Part shown: one piece after another, positions 10,215 to 19,038 of the stretch
Position numbering within the stretch: position 1 is the first letter of the stretch
How the letters are laid out: each line of letters opens with the position of its first letter
Assembly: GCF_023822025.1 (NCBI RefSeq)
Contig: NZ_CP082909.1
Location: 4,880,001 to 4,944,000 of the forward strand
From: Endozoicomonas sp. 4G
Lineage (GTDB): Bacteria; Pseudomonadota; Gammaproteobacteria; Pseudomonadales; Endozoicomonadaceae
Direction: 5' to 3'
Length of the DNA stretch: 64,000 bases
Notes under the pieces: model-generated
Seen by the model: only the letters and a program-made list of their open reading frames with translations
Told to the model about the DNA's origin: nothing
Databases searched by the model: none
Translations under genes and position numbers: made by a program

Positions 10215-10592
10215 GTGAAAATAGCCTTTCTATGCCAACGTATGGCAGCCTGGCTAAGCAGTGTCATTATTCTTATGGCCTGTCTGTGGACAGGTGATCT
10301 GGTCAGCGTCTGGATCGGCCATGCCCTTCCGGGCAGTATTATCGGAATGCTGCTGCTGGCAGCGCTGCTGGGCAGCGGCCTGATTCGACTGTCCTGGGTT
10401 GAGGCCGGTGCCGGTTTTCTTGTGCGCTGGATGTCCCTGTTGTTTGTCCCCATTGGAGTCGGTGTCGTCGATCAGCTGGACCTGCTGGCCAATAGCCTTG
10501 GCGCCCTCCTGTTAACCTGTGTTCTTGGGACAGTGATCATTATGGCCGTTGCTGGTTGGTTGTTTCAATGGCTGGAGCGTACACGACAATGA
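10215..10592 (+). CDS. lrgA: CidA/LrgA-family membrane protein
   Basis: A 125-residue hydrophobic protein with four predicted membrane segments. It contains the family's conserved LPGSIIGMLLL stretch around residues 35-46 and the FVPIGVG motif near residue 80. LrgA/CidA proteins were described as holin-like and, with LrgB, as a pyruvate transport system. The start is a GTG preceded by GGGAG. Its stop overlaps the start of lrgB by four bases (ATGA), so the two are translationally coupled. Confidence 0.88.
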   Translation: MKIAFLCQRMAAWLSSVIILMACLWTGDLVSVWIGHALPGSIIGMLLLAALLGSGLIRLSWVEAGAGFLVRWMSLLFVPIGVGVVDQLDLLANSLGALLLTCVLGTVIIMAVAGWLFQWLERTRQ

Positions 10593-11302
10593 CCTTGTTT
10601 ACGATGCTTGCAAGCACTCCAATGAAAGGCCTGCTGTATTGTTCTCTGACGATAGCCGTCTATCTGATGGCCTGGAAGCTTCAGAATCGTTTCCAGCATT
10701 CACTGCTCAATCCTGTATTGATCAGCATTCTGGTACTCGCAGGTATGCTTCTCGCTGGCAATATTCCTTACTCCGATTACCAACAGGGAGGTGACTGGCT
10801 AAGCAAGCTGCTGAACATCGCCGTTGTTGCTTTGGGAGTGCCTCTTTATCAACAGATGAGGGAGATTCATCGGGAGCTGCCCGGTGTGATTCTGGTGGTA
10901 TTTATCTCCAGCCTGTTTGCCCTTGTCAGCACGGTTATCCTGGCGCTTCTGGCCGGTGCCGATGGTCAGGTGGCTATTTCCCTGGCCCCCAAATCGGTGA
11001 CAACCCCCATTGCCCTGATGATTGTGGATAACCTTAATGGTGTCCCTTCGCTGGCCGCTATTGCCGTCATCCTGACGGGCTTGATGGGGGCTATCTTTGG
11101 TTTGCCATTACTGTCGTTGCTGAAAATCACGGATCCCAAAGCCAGGGGCATCGCCATGGGCACGGCCTGTCACGCGTTGGGCACGGCAAGAATGGCGCAA
11201 AGCTCACTGAAAGAAGGCGCCTATAGTGCCCTGGCGCTGGTGCTTTCTGCCAGTATCAGCGCCCTGTTAGCACCCTGGGTGGTGCCATGGGTTCTATACT
11301 AG
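10589..11302 (+). CDS. lrgB: CidB/LrgB-family membrane protein
   Basis: 237 residues from the ATG that overlaps the lrgA stop (an in-frame ATG at 10556 would lie inside lrgA and has no ribosome site). It has multiple membrane helices and the LrgB signatures LAPKSVTTPIA near residue 130 and GTACHALGTARM near residue 190. LrgB is the larger partner of the LrgAB system for pyruvate uptake and control of cell lysis or death. acs follows 33 bases later on the same strand. Confidence 0.9.
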   Translation: MTLFTMLASTPMKGLLYCSLTIAVYLMAWKLQNRFQHSLLNPVLISILVLAGMLLAGNIPYSDYQQGGDWLSKLLNIAVVALGVPLYQQMREIHRELPGVILVVFISSLFALVSTVILALLAGADGQVAISLAPKSVTTPIALMIVDNLNGVPSLAAIAVILTGLMGAIFGLPLLSLLKITDPKARGIAMGTACHALGTARMAQSSLKEGAYSALALVLSASISALLAPWVVPWVLY

Positions 11303-11335
11303 GTACCGGTTTAAAGATAAGACAGGTAATAGGCG

Positions 11336-13261
11336 ATGACCCAGGCAACAATCTACCCGGTTCCCGAAGCTTTTAAAGACTCATGGATGAGCGAAGAAAA
11401 ATATCAGGAGCTGTATCGCTACTCTCTGGAGAACCCGGAAACGTTCTGGGCTAACAAGGCCGAGCATTACCTGGATTGGTATCGCCCCTGGGATGCCATT
11501 TATGAAGGGGACTTCGAACGCTGTGAAGTCACCTGGTTCAGGGGGGGACAGCTGAATGCCAGCGTCAACTGCATAGACAGGCATCTGGAAAATCGGGCCG
11601 ACCAGATCGCCATCATCTGGGAAGGTGACACGCCCGACCTGCAACGCAACATCACTTATCAGGAGATTCATAATGAGGTCTGCCGGCTGGCCAATGGTTT
11701 GAAGGCACGGGGAGTTAACCGGGGTGACCGGGTGTGTATCTACATGCCCATGGTGCCAGAAGCCGTTTATGCCATGCTCGCCTGTGCACGCATTGGCGCG
11801 GTTCATTCCGTCGTCTTTGGCGGTTTCTCGCCAAACTCTCTTCGCGACCGTATTCTCGACTGTGGCTGTCGGGCAGTGATCACCGCTGATGAGGGCGTTC
11901 GGGGAGGGAAGCCTGTTCCTCTCAAACAGAATACGGATGAAGCCCTGAAAGGGTGTCCTGATGTCGACACAGTCGTGGTTTACGAAAGAACCGGAGCCAG
12001 GATTGAATGGCAGGAAGGGCGGGATATTTCCTATCGGGCACTGATATCAGGCCAGCCCGTTATCTGTGAACCTGAAGTCATGGAATCTGAAGATCCACTC
12101 TTTATTCTTTACACTTCCGGCTCCACCGGAAAGCCTAAAGGAGTTCTGCACAGCACAGCGGGCTATCTGCTTCATACCGCGGTCACATTCCATTACGTGT
12201 TTGATTACCACGAAGGTGACGTTTTTTGGTGCGGTGCCGATGTCGGCTGGATTACCGGCCACTCCTATATTGTCTATGGTCCATTAGCCAACGGTGCCAC
12301 CATGGTCATGTATGAGGGTGTGCCTTTTTGGCCTGATGCCTCAAGAATCTGGGAAATGGTGGATCGTCACCAGGTCAATACGCTCTACATAGCCCCCACG
12401 GCCATCCGGGCTTTGATGGCCAAGGGGGATGAATACGTCAAACGAACCTCACGCGCCAGTCTGAAAATTCTGGGAACCGTAGGTGAACCCATTAACCCGG
12501 AAGCCTGGCAGTGGTACCACCAGAGCGTGGGTGAAGAACGCTGCCCCATTATCGATACCTGGTGGCAAACAGAAACGGGCGGCATGATGATTACCCCTTT
12601 GCCGGGAGCTACGGCGTTAAAACCCGGCTTTGCAACCCGGCCTTTCCCTGGTATCCGTCCCGCCCTTCTGGATAACGAGGGTAATGAGATTGTCGGCCCC
12701 GGTGAAGGGAGTCTGGTGATCACCAGTTCCTGGCCGGGCCAGATCAGAACCGTGTATGGCAATCACCAGCGAACCATCGACACTTACTTCAGTCAGTACC
12801 CGGGTTATTACTTTACGGGAGACGGAGCCCGCAGGGATGAAAATGGTTATTACCAGATCACCGGCAGAATAGATGATGTCATTAATGTTTCAGGTCATCG
12901 CCTGGGTACTGTAGAAATTGAAAGTGCCCTGGTATTGCATGAAGCGATTGCAGAAGCCGCCGTAGTGGGAGTGCCTCACCCGGTCAAGGGCGAAAGCCTT
13001 TACGCCTTCATAACGCCCATGGACGGTGTTGAAATCACCGACGCTCTGAAACAGGAACTGTCGAACCTGGTGGTCAGTGAAATCGGTTCATTCGCCCGCC
13101 CGGAGGTACTCCACCCATGCCCTGCCCTGCCAAAAACACGCTCTGGAAAAATCATGCGACGCATCCTGCGCAAACTGGCCCAGGGCGAGAAAGATAACCT
13201 GGGCGACTTGAGTACACTGGCGGATCCGGCGGTGATTAACCAGCTTTTGGGTTCCGGTTGA
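11336..13261 (+). CDS. acs: Acetyl-CoA synthetase
   Basis: 641 residues, typical of AMP-forming acetyl-CoA synthetase (acetate + ATP + CoA to acetyl-CoA). The AMP-binding P-loop [11 protein letters not shown] lies at about 257-267. The [10 protein letters not shown] motif is near residue 410, TGDGA and [13 protein letters not shown] are near 500-525, and the C-terminal [11 protein letters not shown] places the catalytic, acetylation-regulated lysine at K605. The organism can therefore scavenge acetate. Propionyl-CoA synthetases share the fold, but the tryptophan-rich acetate pocket (DTWWQTE) favours acetate. Confidence 0.93.
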   Translation: MTQATIYPVPEAFKDSWMSEEKYQELYRYSLENPETFWANKAEHYLDWYRPWDAIYEGDFERCEVTWFRGGQLNASVNCIDRHLENRADQIAIIWEGDTPDLQRNITYQEIHNEVCRLANGLKARGVNRGDRVCIYMPMVPEAVYAMLACARIGAVHSVVFGGFSPNSLRDRILDCGCRAVITADEGVRGGKPVPLKQNTDEALKGCPDVDTVVVYERTGARIEWQEGRDISYRALISGQPVICEPEVMESEDPLFILYTSGSTGKPKGVLHSTAGYLLHTAVTFHYVFDYHEGDVFWCGADVGWITGHSYIVYGPLANGATMVMYEGVPFWPDASRIWEMVDRHQVNTLYIAPTAIRALMAKGDEYVKRTSRASLKILGTVGEPINPEAWQWYHQSVGEERCPIIDTWWQTETGGMMITPLPGATALKPGFATRPFPGIRPALLDNEGNEIVGPGEGSLVITSSWPGQIRTVYGNHQRTIDTYFSQYPGYYFTGDGARRDENGYYQITGRIDDVINVSGHRLGTVEIESALVLHEAIAEAAVVGVPHPVKGESLYAFITPMDGVEITDALKQELSNLVVSEIGSFARPEVLHPCPALPKTRSGKIMRRILRKLAQGEKDNLGDLSTLADPAVINQLLGSG

Positions 13262-13407
13262 AAATCTATAAACCTTGAAGGAGTCCATACGCTCGGCATA
13301 GCCACGCTTGCCAATCAAAGGTGAAACTTTTTTATGACCGTATGGTCAATAAATTATCTATCACTTTCTAAAGGCGTGCCCTTGGATACAATTGAGGAGT
13401 TCTTCTA

Positions 13408-14628
13408 ATGGGACCAATTTCGCATATCTCCATGTTTCGTGAAAACTGGGGCAACAACGAGCGTGATCATGTTTCTGCATCCCGGGGGCGCAATGCTTCT
13501 GAGTTATTCTGGCATCATGGTTCCGAGCATCAGACCTTTACTACCAAGGAGGCCAGTAACAGCCTCATAGAACATTCAACCGTTAACCATATTGGTTGTT
13601 GCCTGGTCTCTTTTGATTCAGGAAAACGAAAAGTTGCTCAGCTTAACCCTGGCACCCGGCTGCTATTCCTTCATCAATTGCCTGATGAATCCTTCCTGGG
13701 TTCGGAGAAAATCAAGGAACTGTCCACCAGGGATATTATCGTGCTTCATGGTTTTTCAGGACTCCATCATGCGCAAGACTTTGAGCGCCATCAGAGAGTG
13801 CACTCATACTCTAACGAAGATGGCCTTTGCTTATTGGAAAAGTTCCCAAGATGGCCCTCGGCAGACCGGATGGCCAGTTATGGTTATGTATTTACCGATA
13901 TCCGGGTTCACGGGAGCAAAGTGTGCGTTGAGATGGATTCAATCTGGCAAAATGGCTTGTGGACTAACTTTGCCCTAGAAACTATGAATAATATCCAGGT
14001 TCACGGGGGCAGAGTTTACGTTGACATGGATTCAATCTGGCAAAGTGATTTGTGGACTAACTTTGCCAAAGAAACTATGAATAAACAGGATTCTGACAAC
14101 ATAACGATGGAGGATATATATTCAGCTTCCTGTAAAGCTGCAAATGTTGATAAACAGCAATATTTTGCTGAACTCAATGTCGCACGCAGGCAACCGGTTC
14201 TGAAACTGAACCGCAGAGACTCGGAGAATAATGAGATACCGACGCCTGTTCTGGCCTGGCGCTCAGTGGTACAAACCGAAGATTCCAGTCTGCCCGAATT
14301 ACAGCTAATCACGCCAGCCAGGTTTGATGTTCTGGCCAGGTGCAATCCTCCGGGTTTCCCTGTTCCCGCCCACACTTGGCCGACAGGCCCGGCTGTTGGT
14401 TATACTCCGTCCTCTACTGACCCTGTTTTTCGGTCGAAAGGAGCGCCCTTTTTGTCACAAAGGCTGTCACAAAGGCTGTCACAAAGGCAACCAATCAAAT
14501 CGTACCCGTCGGCCTATCCCCTTGCTCAGGTAAGAGCTTTGCATGTGGCCAGGTCTGGTGCTAATTCTTTTTCCGCCACGCTGAAATTTGCCGGGTCAGT
14601 GTTAGGGCACCTGATTTTGAGACGGTAA
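13408..14628 (+). CDS. Orphan protein with internal 31-residue duplication
   Basis: 406 residues with no family I recognise. A GAGGAG site nine bases upstream supports the ATG. Residues 165-195 and 196-226 are tandem copies of one 31-residue unit built around DSIWQ and LWTNFA. Near the C-terminus a tetrapeptide SQRL is repeated through a 12-bp DNA repeat. The C-terminal third is Pro/Ser-rich. There is no clear membrane segment or signal peptide. It ends six bases before the convergent YaiI gene. Such repeat-bearing orphans are often secreted effectors in host-associated bacteria, but nothing here proves it. Confidence 0.7.
   Translation: MGPISHISMFRENWGNNERDHVSASRGRNASELFWHHGSEHQTFTTKEASNSLIEHSTVNHIGCCLVSFDSGKRKVAQLNPGTRLLFLHQLPDESFLGSEKIKELSTRDIIVLHGFSGLHHAQDFERHQRVHSYSNEDGLCLLEKFPRWPSADRMASYGYVFTDIRVHGSKVCVEMDSIWQNGLWTNFALETMNNIQVHGGRVYVDMDSIWQSDLWTNFAKETMNKQDSDNITMEDIYSASCKAANVDKQQYFAELNVARRQPVLKLNRRDSENNEIPTPVLAWRSVVQTEDSSLPELQLITPARFDVLARCNPPGFPVPAHTWPTGPAVGYTPSSTDPVFRSKGAPFLSQRLSQRLSQRQPIKSYPSAYPLAQVRALHVARSGANSFSATLKFAGSVLGHLILRR
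13900..14085 (+). repeat. Tandem 93-bp duplication within the orphan gene
   Basis: Two adjacent 93-bp units encode 31 residues each and share about three quarters of their bases, with long identical blocks such as atggattcaatctggcaaa. Divergence is spread over the unit, so the duplication is not brand new. Confidence 0.9.
14452..14487 (+). repeat. 12-bp in-frame tandem repeat, three units
   Basis: Three units of (c/t)tgtcacaaagg in tandem encode the repeated tetrapeptide LSQR near the C-terminus of the orphan protein. Confidence 0.9.
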
Positions 14629-14634
14629 GTGTCT

Positions 14635-15087
14635 TTAATGACACTGAAACCTGGCCAGCCACTTATCCAGCTGGTTGGCAAACTGCTGGCGATCACTCTG
14701 GCTCAGTGCCGGAGGCCCACCGGATTCAATACCACTGGCTCGGAGTGTGTCCATAAAGTCACGCATATTCAGTCTTGCCCGAATATTATCTTCTGTGAAG
14801 AGTTCACCGCGAGGACTCAATGCACCAGCGCCTTTTTCAATCACTTCAGCGGCCAGGGGAATATCGCTGGTGATTACCAGGTCTCCTGGTTCAGCTCTTT
14901 TGACAATCTCGTTGTCCGCTACGTCAAAGCCGGAGGCGACCTGCAGGGATTTTATAAAGCGGGATCCCGGAACCCTGAGTGGCTGGTTGGCCACCAGGGT
15001 CAGCGGGGTTTCGGTTCGGTCGGCGGCTCTGAAAAGAATTTCCTTAATCACCACCGGGCAGGCATCGGCATCAACCCAAATTTTCAT
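14635..15087 (-). CDS. YaiI/YqxD family protein (UPF0178, DUF188)
   Basis: 150 residues. The N-terminus [15 protein letters not shown] is the hallmark of the UPF0178 family, which has a PIN-like fold and no proven activity. Further family motifs are [11 protein letters not shown] near residue 55 and [11 protein letters not shown] near residue 70, whose acidic residues would line a metal site. The length matches the family. It is convergent with the orphan gene and has no operon partner. Confidence 0.85.
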   Translation of the reverse strand: MKIWVDADACPVVIKEILFRAADRTETPLTLVANQPLRVPGSRFIKSLQVASGFDVADNEIVKRAEPGDLVITSDIPLAAEVIEKGAGALSPRGELFTEDNIRARLNMRDFMDTLRASGIESGGPPALSQSDRQQFANQLDKWLARFQCH

Positions 15088-15164
15088 TCTGCAAAAACGC
15101 TCTTAATCCGGACATCAGGAGCCTGTCTGATTTAAGACCTCTCAGGCCCGAATTCCAGATATCA

Positions 15165-16541
15165 TCAAAAAGTGAAAAAGATCAGGACCATCACCATGAA
15201 CGGGCAGAAAAACCGGATGTACCAGGGCCAGATTTTCCAGAAGAGACTGTGCTCAATATCCGGATAGCCTTTCTGCAGTTCTTTCAGTTTTTGATCTCTG
15301 GACCAAATCCAGGCCGCATAGATACAGACGACCAGGCTCAACAGAGGCATAGCATATCGGGTTGTCAGGTTGACCACAAAGTCAAAGAGCAGATCAAACC
15401 AGATCATGACGCAGACACTGACCCCGAAGGTAATCAGCGAGATCAGCCAGGCGCTGGTAGCCCTGTGGGCAAGGTGTCGTCTCTGGAAAACCGCGACCGG
15501 CACTTCCAGAATGGAAACCGCTGAGGTTAAAGCAGTAATAGTGAGCAGCAGAAAGAAGCCCAGAGAGAGAAAAATACCCAGCGGACCAAACTGAAGAAAG
15601 AGCTGTGGCAAAACATCAAACACCAGCTTATCGGCACTTTTCAGGGCACCCTCGGCAGTGTAGATATCAATTCCGTGATTGAGCGCCACAAACATGCCCG
15701 GAATAATCAGCAATCCGGCCATTACCGCCACCAGCGTATCCGTCACCGCAACACCGGCAGCCATCACGGGAATATTGCAGTCGCGAGTCAGGTAGGCACC
15801 ATAAACCACCATAATGCCCACTCCCAGGGACATGGAAAAAAACGACTGGCCCAGGGCACTGATCAGCAGGTCTTTGCTCAGCAGTTTGGAAACATCCGGC
15901 AGGACAAAATATCGAAGGCCCTCCAGCGCCCCTTCCTGCGTCATGGTAAAAGCAATCAGCAACAGAATCAGCAGTACCAGCAGTGGCATCAGACGGCTGC
16001 ACCATTTTTCAATGCCGTCAGCCACACCACCAGAGACAATGGCCGCCACCATGGCCATAAACACTCCGGCGGCTATCATGGTGGGCAAGGGACTAAATGA
16101 AATCAGTGAAGCCGCCAGACTGTCGAGCCCCAGGGCCGCCGCTATGGGAGCCAGTCCAAAACAGATGATCCAGCCGGAGATAATGGCATAAAAGGTGTAG
16201 ATCAGCAGAACCGTGATGGTTGATGCCCAACCCGTCAGCTTACCCAGAAGCTTGAAAAAGAAGCTGTTGCTGACACTTTCCAGCGTAGAAACCGGATCTG
16301 AACGACCATAACGACCAATCACCAGTTCAGCCACCAGCATCGGCCATGCAAGAAGGAAAGAGAAACAAAGATAAACAAAAACGAAGGCAGCACCACCGTT
16401 GTCGGCAGTCTGGGTAGGAAATCCCCAGATATTGCCTATACCGACAGCGGAGCCCACAGCCGCAAGATAAAAACCCAGTCTGGAAGTAAACTGGGGAGCA
16501 TTCTCCGGAGGTTTGTCACACGCGATGTTTTCCTGATCCAT
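15165..16541 (-). CDS. Sodium-dependent transporter, NSS/SNF family
   Basis: 458 residues with about eleven to twelve membrane helices. The N-terminal FTSRLGFYLAAVGSAVGIGNIWGFP is the first helix signature of the neurotransmitter:sodium symporter family (LeuT-like). Such proteins import amino acids or related solutes with Na+. The substrate cannot be read from the sequence. An AAGGT site precedes the ATG. The 257 bp upstream are AT-rich and hold no other feature I can support. A marine organism fits the use of a sodium symporter. Confidence 0.88.
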   Translation of the reverse strand: MDQENIACDKPPENAPQFTSRLGFYLAAVGSAVGIGNIWGFPTQTADNGGAAFVFVYLCFSFLLAWPMLVAELVIGRYGRSDPVSTLESVSNSFFFKLLGKLTGWASTITVLLIYTFYAIISGWIICFGLAPIAAALGLDSLAASLISFSPLPTMIAAGVFMAMVAAIVSGGVADGIEKWCSRLMPLLVLLILLLIAFTMTQEGALEGLRYFVLPDVSKLLSKDLLISALGQSFFSMSLGVGIMVVYGAYLTRDCNIPVMAAGVAVTDTLVAVMAGLLIIPGMFVALNHGIDIYTAEGALKSADKLVFDVLPQLFLQFGPLGIFLSLGFFLLLTITALTSAVSILEVPVAVFQRRHLAHRATSAWLISLITFGVSVCVMIWFDLLFDFVVNLTTRYAMPLLSLVVCIYAAWIWSRDQKLKELQKGYPDIEHSLFWKIWPWYIRFFCPFMVMVLIFFTF

Positions 16542-16798
16542 TCAAATTTACCTTTTTATATTTGAAAGATATTTCCCTTCCCTCACACAAACTTCCTTAT
16601 ACTTTGTATTCCCCCGAAGTACTGCACTCAATTAGTACAGATGTACAATAAAAACCTATCAACTGAGCCTATATCACAAACAAAGCATCTATCCAGTCTA
16701 TACAAAATAAACAGATAGAGAGGATTAATTTTGATTTCTTCTAAAAAAACACTTTGAGGAAAAAAAGAGCGTTTTGTTCCATGGCACTTTTCCCGAAG

Positions 16799-17110
16799 TT
16801 AACCCCCTGAACGCTTGGCATCGTATCCGGCTTTTTTGAGTACATCGACCATGACATCCACATGGTCACCCTGTAATTCGATATTGCCGTCTTTTACAGC
16901 ACCACCACCGCCACAGCGCTTTTTCAATGTTTTGGCATAAGCCTTGAGGTCGTTACCCGCAAGAGGCAGGCCGCTGATGACGGTCACGACTTTGCCGCCA
17001 CGGCCTTTCTTTTCCGGGCGGACACGGACGTTGCCATCACCCACGGTTTCCTTAACCTTGTCTTCCCTGATGCGACCCATATCGGTCGAATAAACCAGTT
17101 TGCTGCTCAT
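16799..17110 (-). CDS. yciH: YciH/SUI1-family translation factor
   Basis: 103 residues with the SUI1 fold of eukaryotic eIF1. The core GRGGKVVTVISGL lies at about residues 36-48, KRCGGGGAVKDG at about 64-75, and IELQGDH follows. Bacterial YciH is a non-essential protein that influences initiation fidelity and stress translation. A GAGG site precedes the ATG. It lies eight bases downstream of the HD-domain gene, so they form an operon. Confidence 0.9.
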   Translation of the reverse strand: MSSKLVYSTDMGRIREDKVKETVGDGNVRVRPEKKGRGGKVVTVISGLPLAGNDLKAYAKTLKKRCGGGGAVKDGNIELQGDHVDVMVDVLKKAGYDAKRSGG

Positions 17111-17118
17111 TGTTCACC

Positions 17119-17709
17119 TCAATCTTTTACCAGCCAGCCTTTGTCTGTGGCTTGATCAATCTCTTGCACAGCATAATCCCAAAGTCTGGGTACGCTCCCT
17201 TTCAGGTATTCATTCCGCTTGATGACCTGAGAGCGTGAAACACCATGTTCAAGCCAGCTACCACCCTCATTCCGGCAGTTTTGCAGTAATGGCAGCAGAC
17301 GGTCCATCGCCTTGGCAAAGCGGCCATCGGCTGTTTGTGCCTCTTCAAACTCCTGCCAGAGCGCGCGATAGCTTTTTGCCTGTGGTTCTGGCAAGAGTCC
17401 GAAAATTCGGTCTGCAGCTTTGGCCTCAACCTCTGCCGTACTTTCCTGACCTGCCATATCAAAGGCAAAGGTGTCCCCTGCGTCAATCTCAACAATGTCG
17501 TGTATCAACAACATCGTCACTACCCTGTCGAGATTCACGGGCTCGTCGGCATAGACCGACAATACCTGAGCCATCAGGGCAATATGCCAGCTGTGCTCGG
17601 CACTGTTCTCAAAACGGTTGTCATCACATTTGATCCGGCATCGACGCTGGACAGCCTTCAGGCGATCCAGCTCCATTATAAAATTGATGTGTTGATTTAA
17701 GTTTTCCAT
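17119..17709 (-). CDS. HD-domain phosphohydrolase (YfbR/HDDC2-like)
   Basis: 196 residues from the ATG at 17709; an alternative ATG at 17727 adds six residues and has no better ribosome site. The metal-binding HD pattern is visible: ENSAEHSWH near residue 38 and the LLIHDIVEID doublet near residue 70, with AKAMDRLLPL later on. Proteins of this group hydrolyse deoxynucleoside 5'-monophosphates. The length and HD spacing agree with YfbR and human HDDC2. It is followed by the yciH-like gene. Confidence 0.85.
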   Translation of the reverse strand: MENLNQHINFIMELDRLKAVQRRCRIKCDDNRFENSAEHSWHIALMAQVLSVYADEPVNLDRVVTMLLIHDIVEIDAGDTFAFDMAGQESTAEVEAKAADRIFGLLPEPQAKSYRALWQEFEEAQTADGRFAKAMDRLLPLLQNCRNEGGSWLEHGVSRSQVIKRNEYLKGSVPRLWDYAVQEIDQATDKGWLVKD

Positions 17710-17732
17710 AGCATTTAAAAAAACCATCCGTT

Positions 17733-17763
17733 AGAAATAAGAACGGCCTTCACAATGAAGGCC
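17733..17763 (-). terminator. Hairpin after the J-domain/HNH operon
   Basis: An 8-bp inverted repeat (ggccttca / tgaaggcc, 3-base loop) lies between the stop of the leftward unit at 17827 and the HD gene. On the minus strand it is followed by a T-rich stretch, giving a weak intrinsic terminator. Confidence 0.55.
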
Positions 17764-17826
17764 ATTGATAATCAGACGTTACCAATACCAAGAGCCTGTA
17801 TTACCTCTTAATACTATTGTTGAAAT

Positions 17827-18561
17827 TCAGTCTGCCCATTTTGTGGAAAAACCTTTCTCCTTACAAAACTCATACATTTCTGAAAAGCCATGTAGTTTTC
17901 TTCGAGTAATCTCATGATGAATAGTTTTCAATATTATTACTCCGTTATTAATATCAAGTGCTAATGATGGGTTACTAATAACACTTTCAATATGAGAAAA
18001 TTCCACTTCACTTTTATTAGTGAAACTATTTCCTGAAAATTCGCACGCAGTAATATTTAATTCAGATATACGCTGTATTTTCAAAAGTGGTCGATTATTA
18101 TCAATATCGCTAAGAAAAACATCTTTTAAATCTCTAACTTCAGGAAGATTGATTATCCTCTCATATGCACTCTTTGCAATCTGTAGATATTCTTTTGTTC
18201 TGCCCCTTGAAAAATTCATTCTTGCTTCAATAAGCATTACCAGAGTAGGGCCGGATATATGTTCCTCCCCCTTAATTTCAATAATCTCAGCCGCCGATGT
18301 TATGCCTGGCATTCCCTGATAGATCAGAGGTCTCTCCGCACCTGAGTTACCGGTTCTGAGAATATTAGACAGTCCCTTGATCTTTATATACGGAATCCCA
18401 TTGACACATATTTTTGTGTTAATAAAGAAGGAGTTGAGTATAGCTGTAATATGTCCTTTGTTTAAACGATGAATCGTAGCATCAACTATATGTTTTAGCT
18501 CGCTGTCCTCAGCTAAACTGTTGAGTTCGTGATATACAATAGACGGTAACCTACTACTCAT
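17827..18561 (-). CDS. Probable HNH-type nuclease partnered with J-domain protein
   Basis: 244 residues. The N-terminal 160 residues match nothing I know. The C-terminal part has the layout of an HNH/His-Me finger: C173 in ACEFSG, H190 in EFSHIES, the DINNGV turn with N205/N206, and a final IHHEI with H215/H216. This H..N..H pattern is inferred by eye and only one of the usual zinc cysteines is visible. The gene overlaps the upstream J-domain gene by four bases (ATGA), so both are made together. Base composition is clearly more AT-rich than the flanking housekeeping genes, a sign of transfer. A defence or toxin-like role is a hypothesis. Confidence 0.6.
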   Translation of the reverse strand: MSSRLPSIVYHELNSLAEDSELKHIVDATIHRLNKGHITAILNSFFINTKICVNGIPYIKIKGLSNILRTGNSGAERPLIYQGMPGITSAAEIIEIKGEEHISGPTLVMLIEARMNFSRGRTKEYLQIAKSAYERIINLPEVRDLKDVFLSDIDNNRPLLKIQRISELNITACEFSGNSFTNKSEVEFSHIESVISNPSLALDINNGVIILKTIHHEITRRKLHGFSEMYEFCKEKGFSTKWAD

Positions 18562-18983
18562 GCTTTACCTACCATCCTCTTGTAAATCTTGTTTATTTTT
18601 TGCATTACCTCATCATAATTAATGGTTTTGTCATTAATATTTTTATCTGGATGAAATATTGCCTGATATTTTTTCTTCCACTCTTTTGCTGCATTAGCAT
18701 CTAAATAGTGCTTCTTTTTTATGCCTAACTCTTCATCAAAAATTCCTTTTTGATTATTCAATATCAAAAAAGCCTGTCTATGTTTGCCTGATCTAAAATA
18801 AGCATCATTTTCCTGTTGAGGAGATATTTCTTGAAAAAGTTTGATCACTTTCAACAGATCACTTTTTGATCTGATCGATAGCAAATCCTGAAGACCTGTT
18901 GAATCAACCACTTCATTCTTTAAAGTATTGTACTCTTCCTCTATCTCACTTTCTGATAGAGAAAGCCATGAATATTCCCTCAT
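18558..18983 (-). CDS. Small protein with C-terminal J-domain
   Basis: 141 residues. Residues 95-138 form a J-domain: a basic helix AKEWKKKYQAIF, the HPD tripeptide at 111-113 followed by KN, then a third helix YDEVMQKINKIYKRM. The first 95 residues are unknown and mostly helical. J-domains stimulate Hsp70 ATPase and bring DnaK to clients; here the likely client is the coupled HNH-like protein. There is no Gly/Phe region, zinc domain or DnaJ C-terminal domain, so this is a specialised class III co-chaperone. GGAGG precedes the ATG. AT-rich like its partner. Confidence 0.75.
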   Translation of the reverse strand: MREYSWLSLSESEIEEEYNTLKNEVVDSTGLQDLLSIRSKSDLLKVIKLFQEISPQQENDAYFRSGKHRQAFLILNNQKGIFDEELGIKKKHYLDANAAKEWKKKYQAIFHPDKNINDKTINYDEVMQKINKIYKRMVGKA

Positions 18984-19038
18984 ACACAGCCTCCGAATAG
19001 TAAATGACTCAATATAGCACTAAAACCTTATAGCGCAC

